From positions 2,418,001-2,482,000 of the forward strand of contig OZ241379.1 of the NCBI GenBank assembly GCA_965200685.1: DNA of 64,000 nt. Reading direction: 5' to 3'. Below, piece after piece: positions 9,368 to 18,308 of the stretch (the first letter of the stretch is position 1; each line of letters opens with the position of its first letter). Both the position numbers and the translations under genes were made by a program. This DNA comes from Bin5 sp965200685 (lineage in GTDB: Bacteria; Chloroflexota; Anaerolineae; Caldilineales; Caldilineaceae). The notes beneath the pieces are model-generated. The model searched no databases. It had not been told where the DNA came from and saw only the letters and a list, made by a program, of their open reading frames with translations.

Positions 9368-10852
9368 TTACGTTCCCTGAAAGGTCAGAATTACCCGAAT
9401 CGTGCGTAGAATGATAAGAATGTCCATGGCCAGGGAGCGATTCTTTATGTAGTACAGATCGTATTGTAGTTTATGCAGAGCATCTTCAACACTGTTGCCA
9501 TAGGGATATTTGATCTGGGCCCATCCGGTAAGACCGGGCTTGACTGCCAAGCGTGCCCGGTAAAAGGGGATATCCTTCTGCAACTGTTCCACAAGCTGGG
9601 GCCGTTCAGGGCGAGGGCCGACAATACTCATCTCCCCCTTGAGTACATTGAGGAACTGGGGCAGTTCATCTAAGCGTGTTCTACGCAGAATGCGGCCGGT
9701 GCGGGTGACCCGGTTATCGTTTTGGATGGCCCAGCGGGGCTTGCCATCCTTTTCCGCGTTGAGGATCATGGAACGTAGTTTGAACACACGAAACGCCCGC
9801 CCATTCCGTCCGAGGCGTATCTGTGTATAGAAAATAGGGCCAGGAGAATCAAGATAGATAGCCAAGACCAGAAAGGGCAACAGCAGACCCAAAATCACCA
9901 ATCCCAGCAGCCCTAGCATCAGGTCAACTAAGCGTTTGACGAGCCGGTAAGAGAGCGTTCTTGAAGTTTGCCAAAGAGGGCGGGGGAACCACTGGGTGCC
10001 GAGGTACTCCACCGGCACCCGCTCTAGGGCTTCTTCATAGAGAACAGGTAAGGGTTTAATCACAAGCCCGCGTTCATAGCAGCTCATCAGGGCCCGCAGC
10101 ATATCTGTGTGAATCTCGTTGGTGATGGCCAAGATCACCTCATTGACCCTGTTGGTTTCGATCTGTCTCTGTAGGTCATCACATCCACCCAATACGGGAA
10201 CTCCGTCGAATATGCACCCGTGTTTGCCTTTGTCGTCGTCAATGAAGCCCAGCAGTTCATAGTTCAACGGAGTCTGTTGCAACGCTTGAATCAGTGCCCG
10301 CCCTGCCTTGCCCGCTCCGACAATGAGGACCTTGTGGCGCAGGGAAAAGATAAATTGAATGTAGAGCAGACGCCACAGAATCACGAATACGAGAGACATC
10401 GTCAGAAAAGTAATAGAGATGATGCGGGGTGGGGGCGTATTCACAGATAGCGGGTAGTCGAAAAAAGGAATGATAATATTGAGGGGGCGGCCCATGATGA
10501 AAAAAATGAACAGGTAGAGAATCGTGATTTCAAAGGAGGTTAGAATCAGTCTAGCGATTACTAGGGTTGGTTGGTTGGCTGTCTGCAAGTCATAGATTTC
10601 ATTCACTGTCGCTAGGAGTATCCACAGGAGAGCTAGGGCAAAGATCCAGATCAATCGATCTATCATCATTTCCACAGGTCTGTTGAGTTGGCTGCTGAAC
10701 AGACTTTGGACCCAGTACGCCACAAAGAGGGCTAGGGCGAGGCTGGCCATGTCTCCGAGGAGGAGCAGAAGCTGTCGTTCCGAAAAAGACAATGAAAGAT
10801 GATAACCATCTTTCAACGATGTAGCCAATGAGAGGTATATCCGCTTCATCAT
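9368..10852 (-). CDS. Polyprenyl-phosphate sugar phosphotransferase (initiating phosphoglycosyltransferase)
   Basis: 494 residues: four or five N-terminal transmembrane helices, a Rossmann-like central domain (VGAGKAGRALIQAL near residue 177), and a C-terminal bacterial sugar transferase domain from about residue 300. The latter carries KLRSM, TRLDELPQFLNVLKGEMS, GPRPERP and KPGLTGWAQI, all hallmarks of the WbaP/ExoY family (PF02397). These enzymes start polysaccharide assembly by moving a sugar-1-phosphate from a nucleotide sugar onto undecaprenyl phosphate. The gene sits between the two near-identical GT2 genes in the minus-strand cluster. The sugar transferred cannot be told from sequence. 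Confidence 0.9.
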   Translation of the reverse strand: MMKRIYLSLATSLKDGYHLSLSFSERQLLLLLGDMASLALALFVAYWVQSLFSSQLNRPVEMMIDRLIWIFALALLWILLATVNEIYDLQTANQPTLVIARLILTSFEITILYLFIFFIMGRPLNIIIPFFDYPLSVNTPPPRIISITFLTMSLVFVILWRLLYIQFIFSLRHKVLIVGAGKAGRALIQALQQTPLNYELLGFIDDDKGKHGCIFDGVPVLGGCDDLQRQIETNRVNEVILAITNEIHTDMLRALMSCYERGLVIKPLPVLYEEALERVPVEYLGTQWFPRPLWQTSRTLSYRLVKRLVDLMLGLLGLVILGLLLPFLVLAIYLDSPGPIFYTQIRLGRNGRAFRVFKLRSMILNAEKDGKPRWAIQNDNRVTRTGRILRRTRLDELPQFLNVLKGEMSIVGPRPERPQLVEQLQKDIPFYRARLAVKPGLTGWAQIKYPYGNSVEDALHKLQYDLYYIKNRSLAMDILIILRTIRVILTFQGT

Positions 10853-10913
10853 TTACGTAATTGCGTTCAAATTCGGTGTGCGTATTTCTACGCTTCTCAG
10901 TCCGTTTCTTCTC

Positions 10914-11954
10914 TCACTTCAAATCGTTGGCGAGGGCGTTTTGAACGGTAGCCATCTTTTGGGGAGCCGGCAGGAAGAAACCGATTCCCCAGCTCAGGTG
11001 CATGGCTGCCAGGACCAAGGGTAGGAGAAGCGCGGCTGGGTCCCGGCGATGAACGCCGATTGTCACCGATCCGACCACCAGAGTACACAGATAGGCTAGG
11101 GGAACCACCATCGCCAGCAGTGGCCCTGCAGCCAGGGCCAGCAAGGCCGAGGCCACGAGACCCAGCACCAGAAGTGGAGCGGCAAGTTGGCGAGCCTGTA
11201 GAGAGGGCGGATGCTGTCGCAGCATCGCTGCCTTCCAGCGGCCATAATCAAAATATTGTCGTGTCAGGGCCCACAGGTTGCTGCGGGGATGATAGGTAAC
11301 CGTCAGGTCGGGGTCGAACCATACGGTTTCCCCGCGCTGTCGTAGCCTCCAGTTGAGCTCGTAGTCTTGGTTTCTGATCAAAGAGCGGTCGAATCCTCCG
11401 GCTGTCTGTAGCGTCTCCCGTCGCCAAGTACCCAAATAGACGGTATCGGTGGGTCCCTCAGCCCCTCCCAGCCGATAGCGAGCATTGCCCACCCCTAGGG
11501 GTGTCGTCTGCGCGATAGCTAGCGCGCGTGTGAACAGAGTCGTTCCCACGCTATGCTGCTGGCCACCCACAATGGCCGCCCCGGTTCTCTCCAAGGTGGC
11601 AATGGCCCGCCGCACATAGTGGGGCGGTAGCATAGCATGGGTGTCGCAACGCACGATAAATTCACCTGTGGCTGCCTGCAGCGCGTAGTTGAGGCCGGTA
11701 GGGGTGATCTGCTCAGGGTTGGGCACAACCCGCACCGTGGGGTAGTGCTGGCGCAGTATGTGCCCTGTGTCGGGGGTGTCCGACCCGTCAGCCACGACCA
11801 CTTCAAGGGGGCCGCCATAATCTTGGGCCAGCACCGCATTGAGGGTAGCGGGCAGGGTATCTGCCGCGTTGCGTGCTGGGATAATTACAGACACTTTGGG
11901 AAGAGGCGGGATCTGGTCATCTTGTTTCGTAGTCGGGTGCTCGTTTACGTTCAC
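10914..11954 (-). CDS. Family 2 glycosyltransferase with C-terminal membrane segments (copy B)
   Basis: 346 residues with the same motifs as copy A (VSVIIPARN, RCDTHA, QDYELNWRL, QYFDYGRWKA and C-terminal hydrophobic helices). It has an intact N terminus (MNVNEHPTTKQDD) and its own divergent C-terminal tail. The GTG start at 11954 shares bases with the TGA stop of the upstream ligase gene (GTGA overlap), which predicts translational coupling. Differences from copy A are scattered single substitutions rather than blocks, so this looks like an old gene duplication that now flanks the phosphoglycosyltransferase gene. The two may add different sugars or linkages. Confidence 0.85.
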   Translation of the reverse strand: MNVNEHPTTKQDDQIPPLPKVSVIIPARNAADTLPATLNAVLAQDYGGPLEVVVADGSDTPDTGHILRQHYPTVRVVPNPEQITPTGLNYALQAATGEFIVRCDTHAMLPPHYVRRAIATLERTGAAIVGGQQHSVGTTLFTRALAIAQTTPLGVGNARYRLGGAEGPTDTVYLGTWRRETLQTAGGFDRSLIRNQDYELNWRLRQRGETVWFDPDLTVTYHPRSNLWALTRQYFDYGRWKAAMLRQHPPSLQARQLAAPLLVLGLVASALLALAAGPLLAMVVPLAYLCTLVVGSVTIGVHRRDPAALLLPLVLAAMHLSWGIGFFLPAPQKMATVQNALANDLK

Positions 11955-13687
11955 TCTAGTAAAGACCGTTCAGTGACCAGCGGTAGAGATAGCAACAGCC
12001 CCAACACGATGAAAAAAGGACGGCCATCAAAGAGATTGTGGGTCAACATGCTCCAAGCAGCGATGAACCCAATGAGGAACATCCCTAGCAAGAATCGCTG
12101 CTTGTAAACACCCCAGAAGCTGGTGGCCAGAAATGTGACAAAGACGAGAAAGCCGGGAAAACCAAAGTTAATCCATTGCGCTAGGTACATATTGTGAGCG
12201 GATATCCCTCCTGGCCCTCCCCCCCCAAACTGCGTCCCGTACCCGATAAGCGGAGAGGCTTGAATTGTTGTTAAGGCGTATTTGAGGCGGACTACCCTGG
12301 CCGAGTCTATGAATACATACTCGTCCTCCACGTCGGCCTTCCGTATGATATTGTGCTGGAGAACGGGCGTTTCCTGAAGCTGCGTATCATTATCGACAAC
12401 GTTCTGCTTTACGTTTTCGAGCAGATTTTCTCTGTTGTTCTGGCTGGCTATGTCGGCAATTGGCTCGCCCTCCACGTCGGCTTTCCCTATGATATTCTGT
12501 TGGGGAATCGGTGTTTCCTGAAGCTGCGTATCTCTATTGACAGCGTTCTGCTTCACATTTTCGAGCAGATTTTCTATGCTGTTCTGGCTGGCTATGTCGG
12601 CAATCGGCTCGCCCTCTTTCTGATTGACCGGCTGTCCGTCATCTGGTAGCGGTGGAGCTGTAAAGCTGTTATAGCGGTCTAGCAAGCGGATGATCATGGG
12701 TGCGTCGGCCCTCGTGCGAAGGCGAACATGGAACCAGCTCAGTTGCCCTGTTATGAGATCTAGCCTATTTTGGGTCATTTCATCAGGAGACGAGAGATAT
12801 TCGAAGGACTGTGTAGCATGCCAAGATGAAAAAACTAGGGAAACCAGCATCACTCCAGAGGCGAGACCGATGAACACACGGCGCTTGGGAAACTTCACCA
12901 TGGTCAATACGATATAACAACCGACTAGGAGCAGATAGAGTAGTAGTCCTCCCCGAGATAGGGTCAGGAAAATCGTCAGACCCGCGCAGTACAATACGAC
13001 CAGAGTGACAAGGACGAGATGGAAGCGACGGTACTGAAGTAGTGGAATGACCAATAGCAAAACCAAAGATGCGCCATCGTTGGGGTGTATGCCTAAGCCG
13101 GCCGCTCTAGTTTCAAATATTGAAAACGTGCCGGGGTGCCAGACGTCCACCCAGACGGTTAAACAGTAAAACACAAAGGAAAGCCCCATGTAGACTCGCC
13201 AACAGCGTCTCACTTGGGGAATGAGGGGCAACAGAGCTGACGAGGCACAGACGATGAAGGCAAGAGGAATGAACAGGGCATCCCGTAGGGTTGCATCGGA
13301 CCAACGGAACCAATAGATGGAGCTGAGTAGTATCAGGGCCAGAAAGGTTACTGTGAAGGGTCTATAGTGGTGCCAGATCGCGACGGCATAGCCCAAGATT
13401 TCAGCCTTAGAACGACCGCTGCCAGCCACCAGATAGATGAAGATGACTCCCATGCATCCCCCGAACAACACGATGCCCGGCATGGGCAGCCAGCCGCGAC
13501 TGACCAGTTCCTTGTCGAGTTGGGTGGAGAACAGCAGCAGGAAAAGGGCAAAGAAGGTATGGACCACCCAATCCCAACGTGGGCGCAGCACCGTCCAATT
13601 GCCGTTCCATTTTCCTGCCACGCCTACAATTGGCTCAAGTGCGCCCTCAACTTGTACTTTGACAAGTCTGTCGTGAATGATGTTCAT
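11951..13687 (-). CDS. O-antigen polymerase/ligase-like membrane protein with an internal duplicated loop
   Basis: 578 residues with about ten or more hydrophobic segments. The segment QASPLIGYGTQFGGGG...SAHNMYLAQW near the C terminus matches the extracytoplasmic HN-containing loop of Wzy/WaaL proteins (PF04932). Just before it is a hydrophilic insertion made of two tandem 48-residue copies beginning GEPIADIASQ, which is unusual for this family. Start ATG at 13687 overlaps the stop of the upstream GT4 gene by four bases (ATGA), and its own stop overlaps the start of GT2 copy B. It probably polymerises the repeat unit built by the neighbouring glycosyltransferases. Confidence 0.78.
   Translation of the reverse strand: MNIIHDRLVKVQVEGALEPIVGVAGKWNGNWTVLRPRWDWVVHTFFALFLLLFSTQLDKELVSRGWLPMPGIVLFGGCMGVIFIYLVAGSGRSKAEILGYAVAIWHHYRPFTVTFLALILLSSIYWFRWSDATLRDALFIPLAFIVCASSALLPLIPQVRRCWRVYMGLSFVFYCLTVWVDVWHPGTFSIFETRAAGLGIHPNDGASLVLLLVIPLLQYRRFHLVLVTLVVLYCAGLTIFLTLSRGGLLLYLLLVGCYIVLTMVKFPKRRVFIGLASGVMLVSLVFSSWHATQSFEYLSSPDEMTQNRLDLITGQLSWFHVRLRTRADAPMIIRLLDRYNSFTAPPLPDDGQPVNQKEGEPIADIASQNSIENLLENVKQNAVNRDTQLQETPIPQQNIIGKADVEGEPIADIASQNNRENLLENVKQNVVDNDTQLQETPVLQHNIIRKADVEDEYVFIDSARVVRLKYALTTIQASPLIGYGTQFGGGGPGGISAHNMYLAQWINFGFPGFLVFVTFLATSFWGVYKQRFLLGMFLIGFIAAWSMLTHNLFDGRPFFIVLGLLLSLPLVTERSLLE
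12326..12613 (-). repeat. Tandem in-frame 144-bp duplication inside the polymerase gene
   Basis: Two adjacent units, 12470-12613 and 12326-12469, encode GEPIADIASQN(S/N)...KADVE twice. The distance between matching bases is exactly 144, so frame is kept. The units differ at a handful of residues (for example NSIENLL against NNRENLL, IPQQNIIG against VLQHNIIR), so the duplication is not brand new. Confidence 0.85.
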
Positions 13688-14793
13688 CCTTGAACTATCT
13701 TTTCTGTCTGGGCCAGATCATGTAGGTCCGTAGCGAGTTTGTCATACCAAACAGTGCTGCGGAAAAATTCACCCTGGCGTTTGGCTCCCTTGCACAGCCG
13801 CCGGTACAGACTGGGATCTGCCAGCAGTCGCTCTATCGCGGCCTTCAATTCCATGACAGAGCGGGGTTCTACCAGCAACCCGTTCTCTTCGTGTTGGACC
13901 ACTTCGGGGATGAATTGCCAACGGGTTGTGATCACCGGCAGGCCACACTGGAAGGCTTCCAAGATGATGCCCGGATAGCACTCCCCTTTGTAGTAGGTGG
14001 GAAGCAATAACAGGTCGTGCTCACACAGGACACCTGTTATCTCGCTCGGCTCCAGAACGCCGCCGTAGGTCGCCTTAGGATGATTCTTGAACAATGAGAA
14101 GTCTGTATTGGGCATCCGAGGTCCGAATACCTGAAGATGACAGCCATCGGGTAGAGTACGGCATGCCTCCAGGGCTTCGGCCAAGCCCTTTTCCATTCTC
14201 AATTGGGCAATAAAGACTAGCTGGCGAACCTTATCTCGCCTGACCACGTTCGGGACCGTAAGGTCCCTTGTGTTCGGGTGCCAGCGAAAGTTGTGTGGAC
14301 TGCCGAACTCCCGTATCAATTGCTTGGCCTCAACGTAAATAATCTCACTCCGCAGATAGGTCCTGTCTGTCAGCCATCGGGTTATGGGACTGTACCCCTG
14401 ATAGATCTGGGACCAGTAGCCCCCGTAGAAAAGCAGCACTAGGGGCCTACGAGCGACTTTGCAGATATACCAAATTGTTGAGGCCCCCAGCAGCGCGGAA
14501 TACGGGGATAATGTCAGAAAAACAAGCTCAGCGTGCCCAATCGCCTTGAATAGCCCCCGGATCACCCGTAGGAACGTGAACAGCTCATAACACCAGCTTT
14601 TCCAGAAAGACAGGTTCGTGCGCGGCCTTGATGTGTTGATAATATTCAGGTCAAAGGCCCGCATCCCCAATTGGCGAACAGCATTCGCAGTCATTATCTT
14701 GGTCCCACCTATGATATTGGTAGCTGACTGGATGGTGTTAGGCAGCGGGCCAATGAGCAGGATCCTTGTGTTTGGATCGTCTTTCTTGGGCAA
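13684..14793 (-). CDS. Family 4 glycosyltransferase
   Basis: 369 residues of GT-B architecture. The C-terminal half has the donor-binding region: VFIAQLRMEKGLAEALEAC, then LLLPTYYKGECYPGIILEA with the conserved E, and GLPVITTRW. This is the Glycos_transf_1 pattern (PF00534). It should transfer a sugar from a nucleotide donor onto the growing lipid-linked unit in the cytoplasm. The TGA stop overlaps the ATG of the following ligase gene. The N-terminal acceptor half (RILLIGPLPNTIQSATNIIGG) is divergent and gives no hint of the acceptor. Confidence 0.85.
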   Translation of the reverse strand: MPKKDDPNTRILLIGPLPNTIQSATNIIGGTKIMTANAVRQLGMRAFDLNIINTSRPRTNLSFWKSWCYELFTFLRVIRGLFKAIGHAELVFLTLSPYSALLGASTIWYICKVARRPLVLLFYGGYWSQIYQGYSPITRWLTDRTYLRSEIIYVEAKQLIREFGSPHNFRWHPNTRDLTVPNVVRRDKVRQLVFIAQLRMEKGLAEALEACRTLPDGCHLQVFGPRMPNTDFSLFKNHPKATYGGVLEPSEITGVLCEHDLLLLPTYYKGECYPGIILEAFQCGLPVITTRWQFIPEVVQHEENGLLVEPRSVMELKAAIERLLADPSLYRRLCKGAKRQGEFFRSTVWYDKLATDLHDLAQTEKIVQG

Positions 14794-15121
14794 AGAAGAA
14801 GTACCTCTAGGATATGTAAAGATACCTGTATGGTAATCGGGCAGTAACCCACCGATTCATACCGTATGCAAGGGTGATAGTATTGCATACAAGCAGCAGA
14901 TACGCAAATGATTCTGCCATCAATGGTGCTGCAACCGAAAGCACCCTATGCAGTTCAGAAATTCAGTTGGGCGCTGGGGCAGTAGAGCATATCATTCCCA
15001 ATCCTAGGGGCGAGTTTGAAGAGTTTCGCAAGTCGGCTGACAATGCAAAGGCCAAGTCAATAATTGGCGGGGAGCCGCGCATCCCGCTGGCAAAAGGCAG
15101 CCAGTCTATCTTGGGAATGCC
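14794..15121. other. Gene-free stretch between two GT4 genes
   Basis: This 328-base interval shows no conserved protein, RNA gene or clear terminator. A plus-strand open frame at 14874-15125 has no recognisable motif or good ribosome site and is treated as chance. The interval may hold a promoter for the three or more genes downstream on the minus strand, but none was convincing. Confidence 0.4.
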
Positions 15122-16252
15122 TTAGTTACGGGTGATAACCTGTTCTATGAGCGCGATAAATCGGTCAATATAGACATCCGACGAGAGCATGGCCTCGGCC
15201 ATCTTGCGCCCTTCCTGCCCGAATGCCTGTCGGGCCTCAGGGGGTAGGGCAGCAAAACGCTTGATCGTATCGGCTACGTCCTGGGGCGATGTGGGGTCAA
15301 ACAGAAAGCCGTTCCGTCCTTCCTCCACCAACCTAGGGTTATCGCTGATATGACTCACCAGCAGCGGAATTCCGCAGGCCATAGCCTCGCAGATGACATT
15401 GGACGTTCCTTCGTAGAAGGAGGGCAGGCAGAGCACATCCGCCTTGTGGTAGAGTGATACCACATCCTTGGTGGCCCGGTGCAGACGGAACTGGGCCTGC
15501 AGAGAGTGCTGCGCGATGGCTTCCTCTAGCTGGCGGTAGTAGGCCGTTCCCTGCTTCAGACGCGAGTTCCCGTACCAATCAACCACCAAGTCCAGGGAGG
15601 GAGATTCTCGCCGGATGATGTCTATTGCCTCTAGTAGGCCGAAGGGGTTCTTCGGGGGCTGGAAGCGTGCCAATACCAGCATGCGTATCTGCTGCGGCTG
15701 GCTGCACTTGGGGGCCGGCTGGAAGTGATCTAAATCTACCCCGTTTATGATGGTATGTGTTCGCTTCCTGAGGTAGGGTGCTGCTTCTATCATAATGTCC
15801 CGCTGGGCATAGGAATTGCTGACCACTGCGTCGGCAAAGCGGTGCAAGGCATAGAACACCCTGCGCCGTAGACCATTGCTCGTGTCTATAATCCTCTCCG
15901 AAACAATGACAGCGAACCTTCGCTTGGGGAGCCCGGCCAATTCGGTCAGCATACTGGACCCCGGCAAGAATGCGATGACCACATCGGGGTTACTCTGTCG
16001 GACCGCCTTCCGCACGGCGTAGATGCGGTACAGCATGGCGTAGATGCGCGGCAGATGGTTGCGGAGTGACACGTAGATGATGGGAATACCGGCCTCAGCC
16101 AGCACATCGGCAAAGAAGTCTTCGCTCTGGAATATCAATAGCTTGATGTTGTAGCCTTTCTTCTTCAGGCCAATGGCCAGCATGATGATCTGCCGCTGAG
16201 AACCTCCCAACCCTAAGTTGTCGATCACCAGCGTGACCCGTGTTCGGTTCAT
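15122..16252 (-). CDS. Family 4 glycosyltransferase
   Basis: 376 residues. LVIDNLGLGGSQRQIIMLA at the N terminus is the typical glycine-rich acceptor-domain start of GT4 enzymes. The C-terminal donor domain shows LVLARFQPPKNPFGLLEAI, then VLCLPSFYEGTSNVICEAMA with the EGxxNxxxEAM signature, and GIPLLVSHISDNPRLV. This pattern is shared with PglA/PglJ- and WbnE-like enzymes. It should add a sugar to the lipid-linked glycan. It is separated from the downstream GT4 by the 328-base gap and lies about 100 bases after the asparagine-synthase gene. Confidence 0.87.
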   Translation of the reverse strand: MNRTRVTLVIDNLGLGGSQRQIIMLAIGLKKKGYNIKLLIFQSEDFFADVLAEAGIPIIYVSLRNHLPRIYAMLYRIYAVRKAVRQSNPDVVIAFLPGSSMLTELAGLPKRRFAVIVSERIIDTSNGLRRRVFYALHRFADAVVSNSYAQRDIMIEAAPYLRKRTHTIINGVDLDHFQPAPKCSQPQQIRMLVLARFQPPKNPFGLLEAIDIIRRESPSLDLVVDWYGNSRLKQGTAYYRQLEEAIAQHSLQAQFRLHRATKDVVSLYHKADVLCLPSFYEGTSNVICEAMACGIPLLVSHISDNPRLVEEGRNGFLFDPTSPQDVADTIKRFAALPPEARQAFGQEGRKMAEAMLSSDVYIDRFIALIEQVITRN

Positions 16253-16359
16253 TTTCCATTGTCCTGAACTTCAGTGCTCCCTGAAATACCTAGTTTTACG
16301 TTGCCGGTGGAATTATTTTTGTGTTCTTGTTGCCATGGCAACGCCCTAGAAACGGATAG

Positions 16360-18231
16360 TTACAAGCCGTAGACAGTATACCACAGTGCTAGATTGAGCA
16401 ACTTGTATAATAGTTTTCCGTAGTTTCTGCGGCCGCTCACATGTTCCTCAATGCAGCGCATCAAGACAGCTTGATCAAATAGACCGCTGCGCTGGGTGGC
16501 GGAATCAAGCAGTACTGCCTGCATGTATCCGCTTAGTGATGTACGCAACCAGGCGGCCATCGGCACGCTAAACCCCGTCTTGGGGCGGTCCAAAATGGCG
16601 TCCGGCAACATGCCCCGCAGTGCTTGGCGGAATATGTACTTCTTCTCCTTAGTTCTGACCTTATAGGTAGATGGCAAGCCGGTTACATAGGCGACCATAC
16701 GAGTATCCATCATGGGCACCCGGCTCTCGATGCTGTGGGCCATGGTGGCCCTGTCCACTTTCTCAAAATACACATCGGGCAGGAGGATACTGCAATCCGT
16801 ATAGAGCATGCGCTGCACTGGGTCGAGGTTCTTGAAGCGGTAATACTGCTCCTTGTAGCGGTTGAACGGGTCGTGAACCTCTAGCTGGGCACGTACAGCA
16901 GGCGCGAACAGTTGCGTCACAGAGTAGTCCGGCGGTGCCTCCGACATCATCAGGGCCATGTGAAGGGAGGGAGCGATAGCGGAGTGATTGAATGTCTGTA
17001 AGGCACAAAATTTCCGGTACAACGCGCCCCAACGTGGGACAAAAGGTCTGGTCCACCGAGTTGACCGTGCCAGCAAGTGCAACCAGCGGCTGTTCGTCTC
17101 GTATTGATAATGTGGGTAGCCGCCAAAGATCTCGTCACCGCCATCTCCCTGTAGGATGACCTTGATGCTACCCCCCAACTGTTCACTAAGCAGATAGAGC
17201 GGGATACTGGCAGGGTCTCCGAAGGGTGCATCGTGACAGCGTACTAGGCGTTCAATTGTGGCTGTTATATCGGCACCCGAGATATGCAGTTCGTGGTGGT
17301 CAGTCTCAAAGTCTTGGGCTACCATGCGCGCCATGGATAGCTCGTTGACACCCGTGTCAAAGCCGACGGAAAATGTCTGCAGGGGCCCCCCACTGTAATG
17401 TTTGCTAGCAAAGGCTGTAATAGCGGACGAGTCTATCCCTCCGCTGAGAAAGACACCGACAGGGACATCGCTTACCAGATGCTCCTTGACGGCCCTTTCG
17501 AACAACGCCCGAACCCTGTGGGTGGCTGTCGGCAGATCGTCCACAATGGGCTCCACGTTGAAGATCGATACATACGGCTCCACCCTCACCCCAGTCGCGT
17601 CTAGGGTCAGCAGATGGCCGGGCAATAGTTTACTGATTCCTTCAAACAGCGTGCGGCTGCCCAGTGCTGTCCTGAAGTGTAGATATTCATGCACGCCTGC
17701 CCAATCGACCCGCGCCGGCACTTTCCCACATGCCAGCAGTGCCTTGATTTCAGAACTGAATACGAGAGTCGATGGCGTGCAATGGTAGTAGAGAGGCTTA
17801 ATGCCGAAGCGGTCACGCGCCAAGAGGAGACGCTGCTCCTGGGCATCCCACAATGCCAGGGCGAACATACCTTCAAAACGCATGAAGGCATCTATGCCCC
17901 ATTCCATATAGGCATGGAGAACGACCTCAGTATCCGAATGTCCGCGAAATCTGTGTCCTTTGGCGACGAGTGTCCCTCTGATTTTCTTGAAATTGTAGGT
18001 TTCACCGTTGTACGCGATCACGAAGCGGCGGTCGTCGGACCACATGGGTTGATGTCCTTGGACGGATAGGTCAATGATGCTCAACCGAGTGTGTCCTAGG
18101 CCAAATGGGCCGCTGACGTACATGCCGCTGTCGTCCGGCCCCCGGTGGCGTAGACAAGTCACCATCCGCTCTATTACAGCTACATCACTGGTTGTGCCGT
18201 CTCTATGATATATCCCACTGATGCCACACAT
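16360..18231 (-). CDS. asnB: Glutamine-hydrolysing asparagine synthase-like amidotransferase
   Basis: 623 residues, full length for the family. MCGISGIYHRDG gives the catalytic Cys2 of the class II glutaminase domain, and LRHRGPDDSG is the matching glutamine-site motif. The C-terminal synthetase domain has the ATP-pyrophosphatase loop SGGIDSSA (about residue 265) and GDGGDEIFGGYP. Such enzymes make asparagine, but copies inside polysaccharide clusters are widely found and are thought to amidate uronic acids or other carboxyls of the glycan. The position between glycosyltransferases and flippase favours a role in glycan modification here. This functional choice is inference. Confidence 0.88.
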   Translation of the reverse strand: MCGISGIYHRDGTTSDVAVIERMVTCLRHRGPDDSGMYVSGPFGLGHTRLSIIDLSVQGHQPMWSDDRRFVIAYNGETYNFKKIRGTLVAKGHRFRGHSDTEVVLHAYMEWGIDAFMRFEGMFALALWDAQEQRLLLARDRFGIKPLYYHCTPSTLVFSSEIKALLACGKVPARVDWAGVHEYLHFRTALGSRTLFEGISKLLPGHLLTLDATGVRVEPYVSIFNVEPIVDDLPTATHRVRALFERAVKEHLVSDVPVGVFLSGGIDSSAITAFASKHYSGGPLQTFSVGFDTGVNELSMARMVAQDFETDHHELHISGADITATIERLVRCHDAPFGDPASIPLYLLSEQLGGSIKVILQGDGGDEIFGGYPHYQYETNSRWLHLLARSTRWTRPFVPRWGALYRKFCALQTFNHSAIAPSLHMALMMSEAPPDYSVTQLFAPAVRAQLEVHDPFNRYKEQYYRFKNLDPVQRMLYTDCSILLPDVYFEKVDRATMAHSIESRVPMMDTRMVAYVTGLPSTYKVRTKEKKYIFRQALRGMLPDAILDRPKTGFSVPMAAWLRTSLSGYMQAVLLDSATQRSGLFDQAVLMRCIEEHVSGRRNYGKLLYKLLNLALWYTVYGL

Positions 18232-18308
18232 GTTTAGTGTGCCCCAGAGGCTTGTAGCCTTGTCATTAGGTCTCTGATCACTTCAGTTTTGTGAAATGAA
18301 AATCGCTG

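Noticed and set aside
14874..15125. Plus-strand 83-codon frame between two GT4 genes
   Set aside because: No motif, no good ribosome site, and opposite strand to the cluster.
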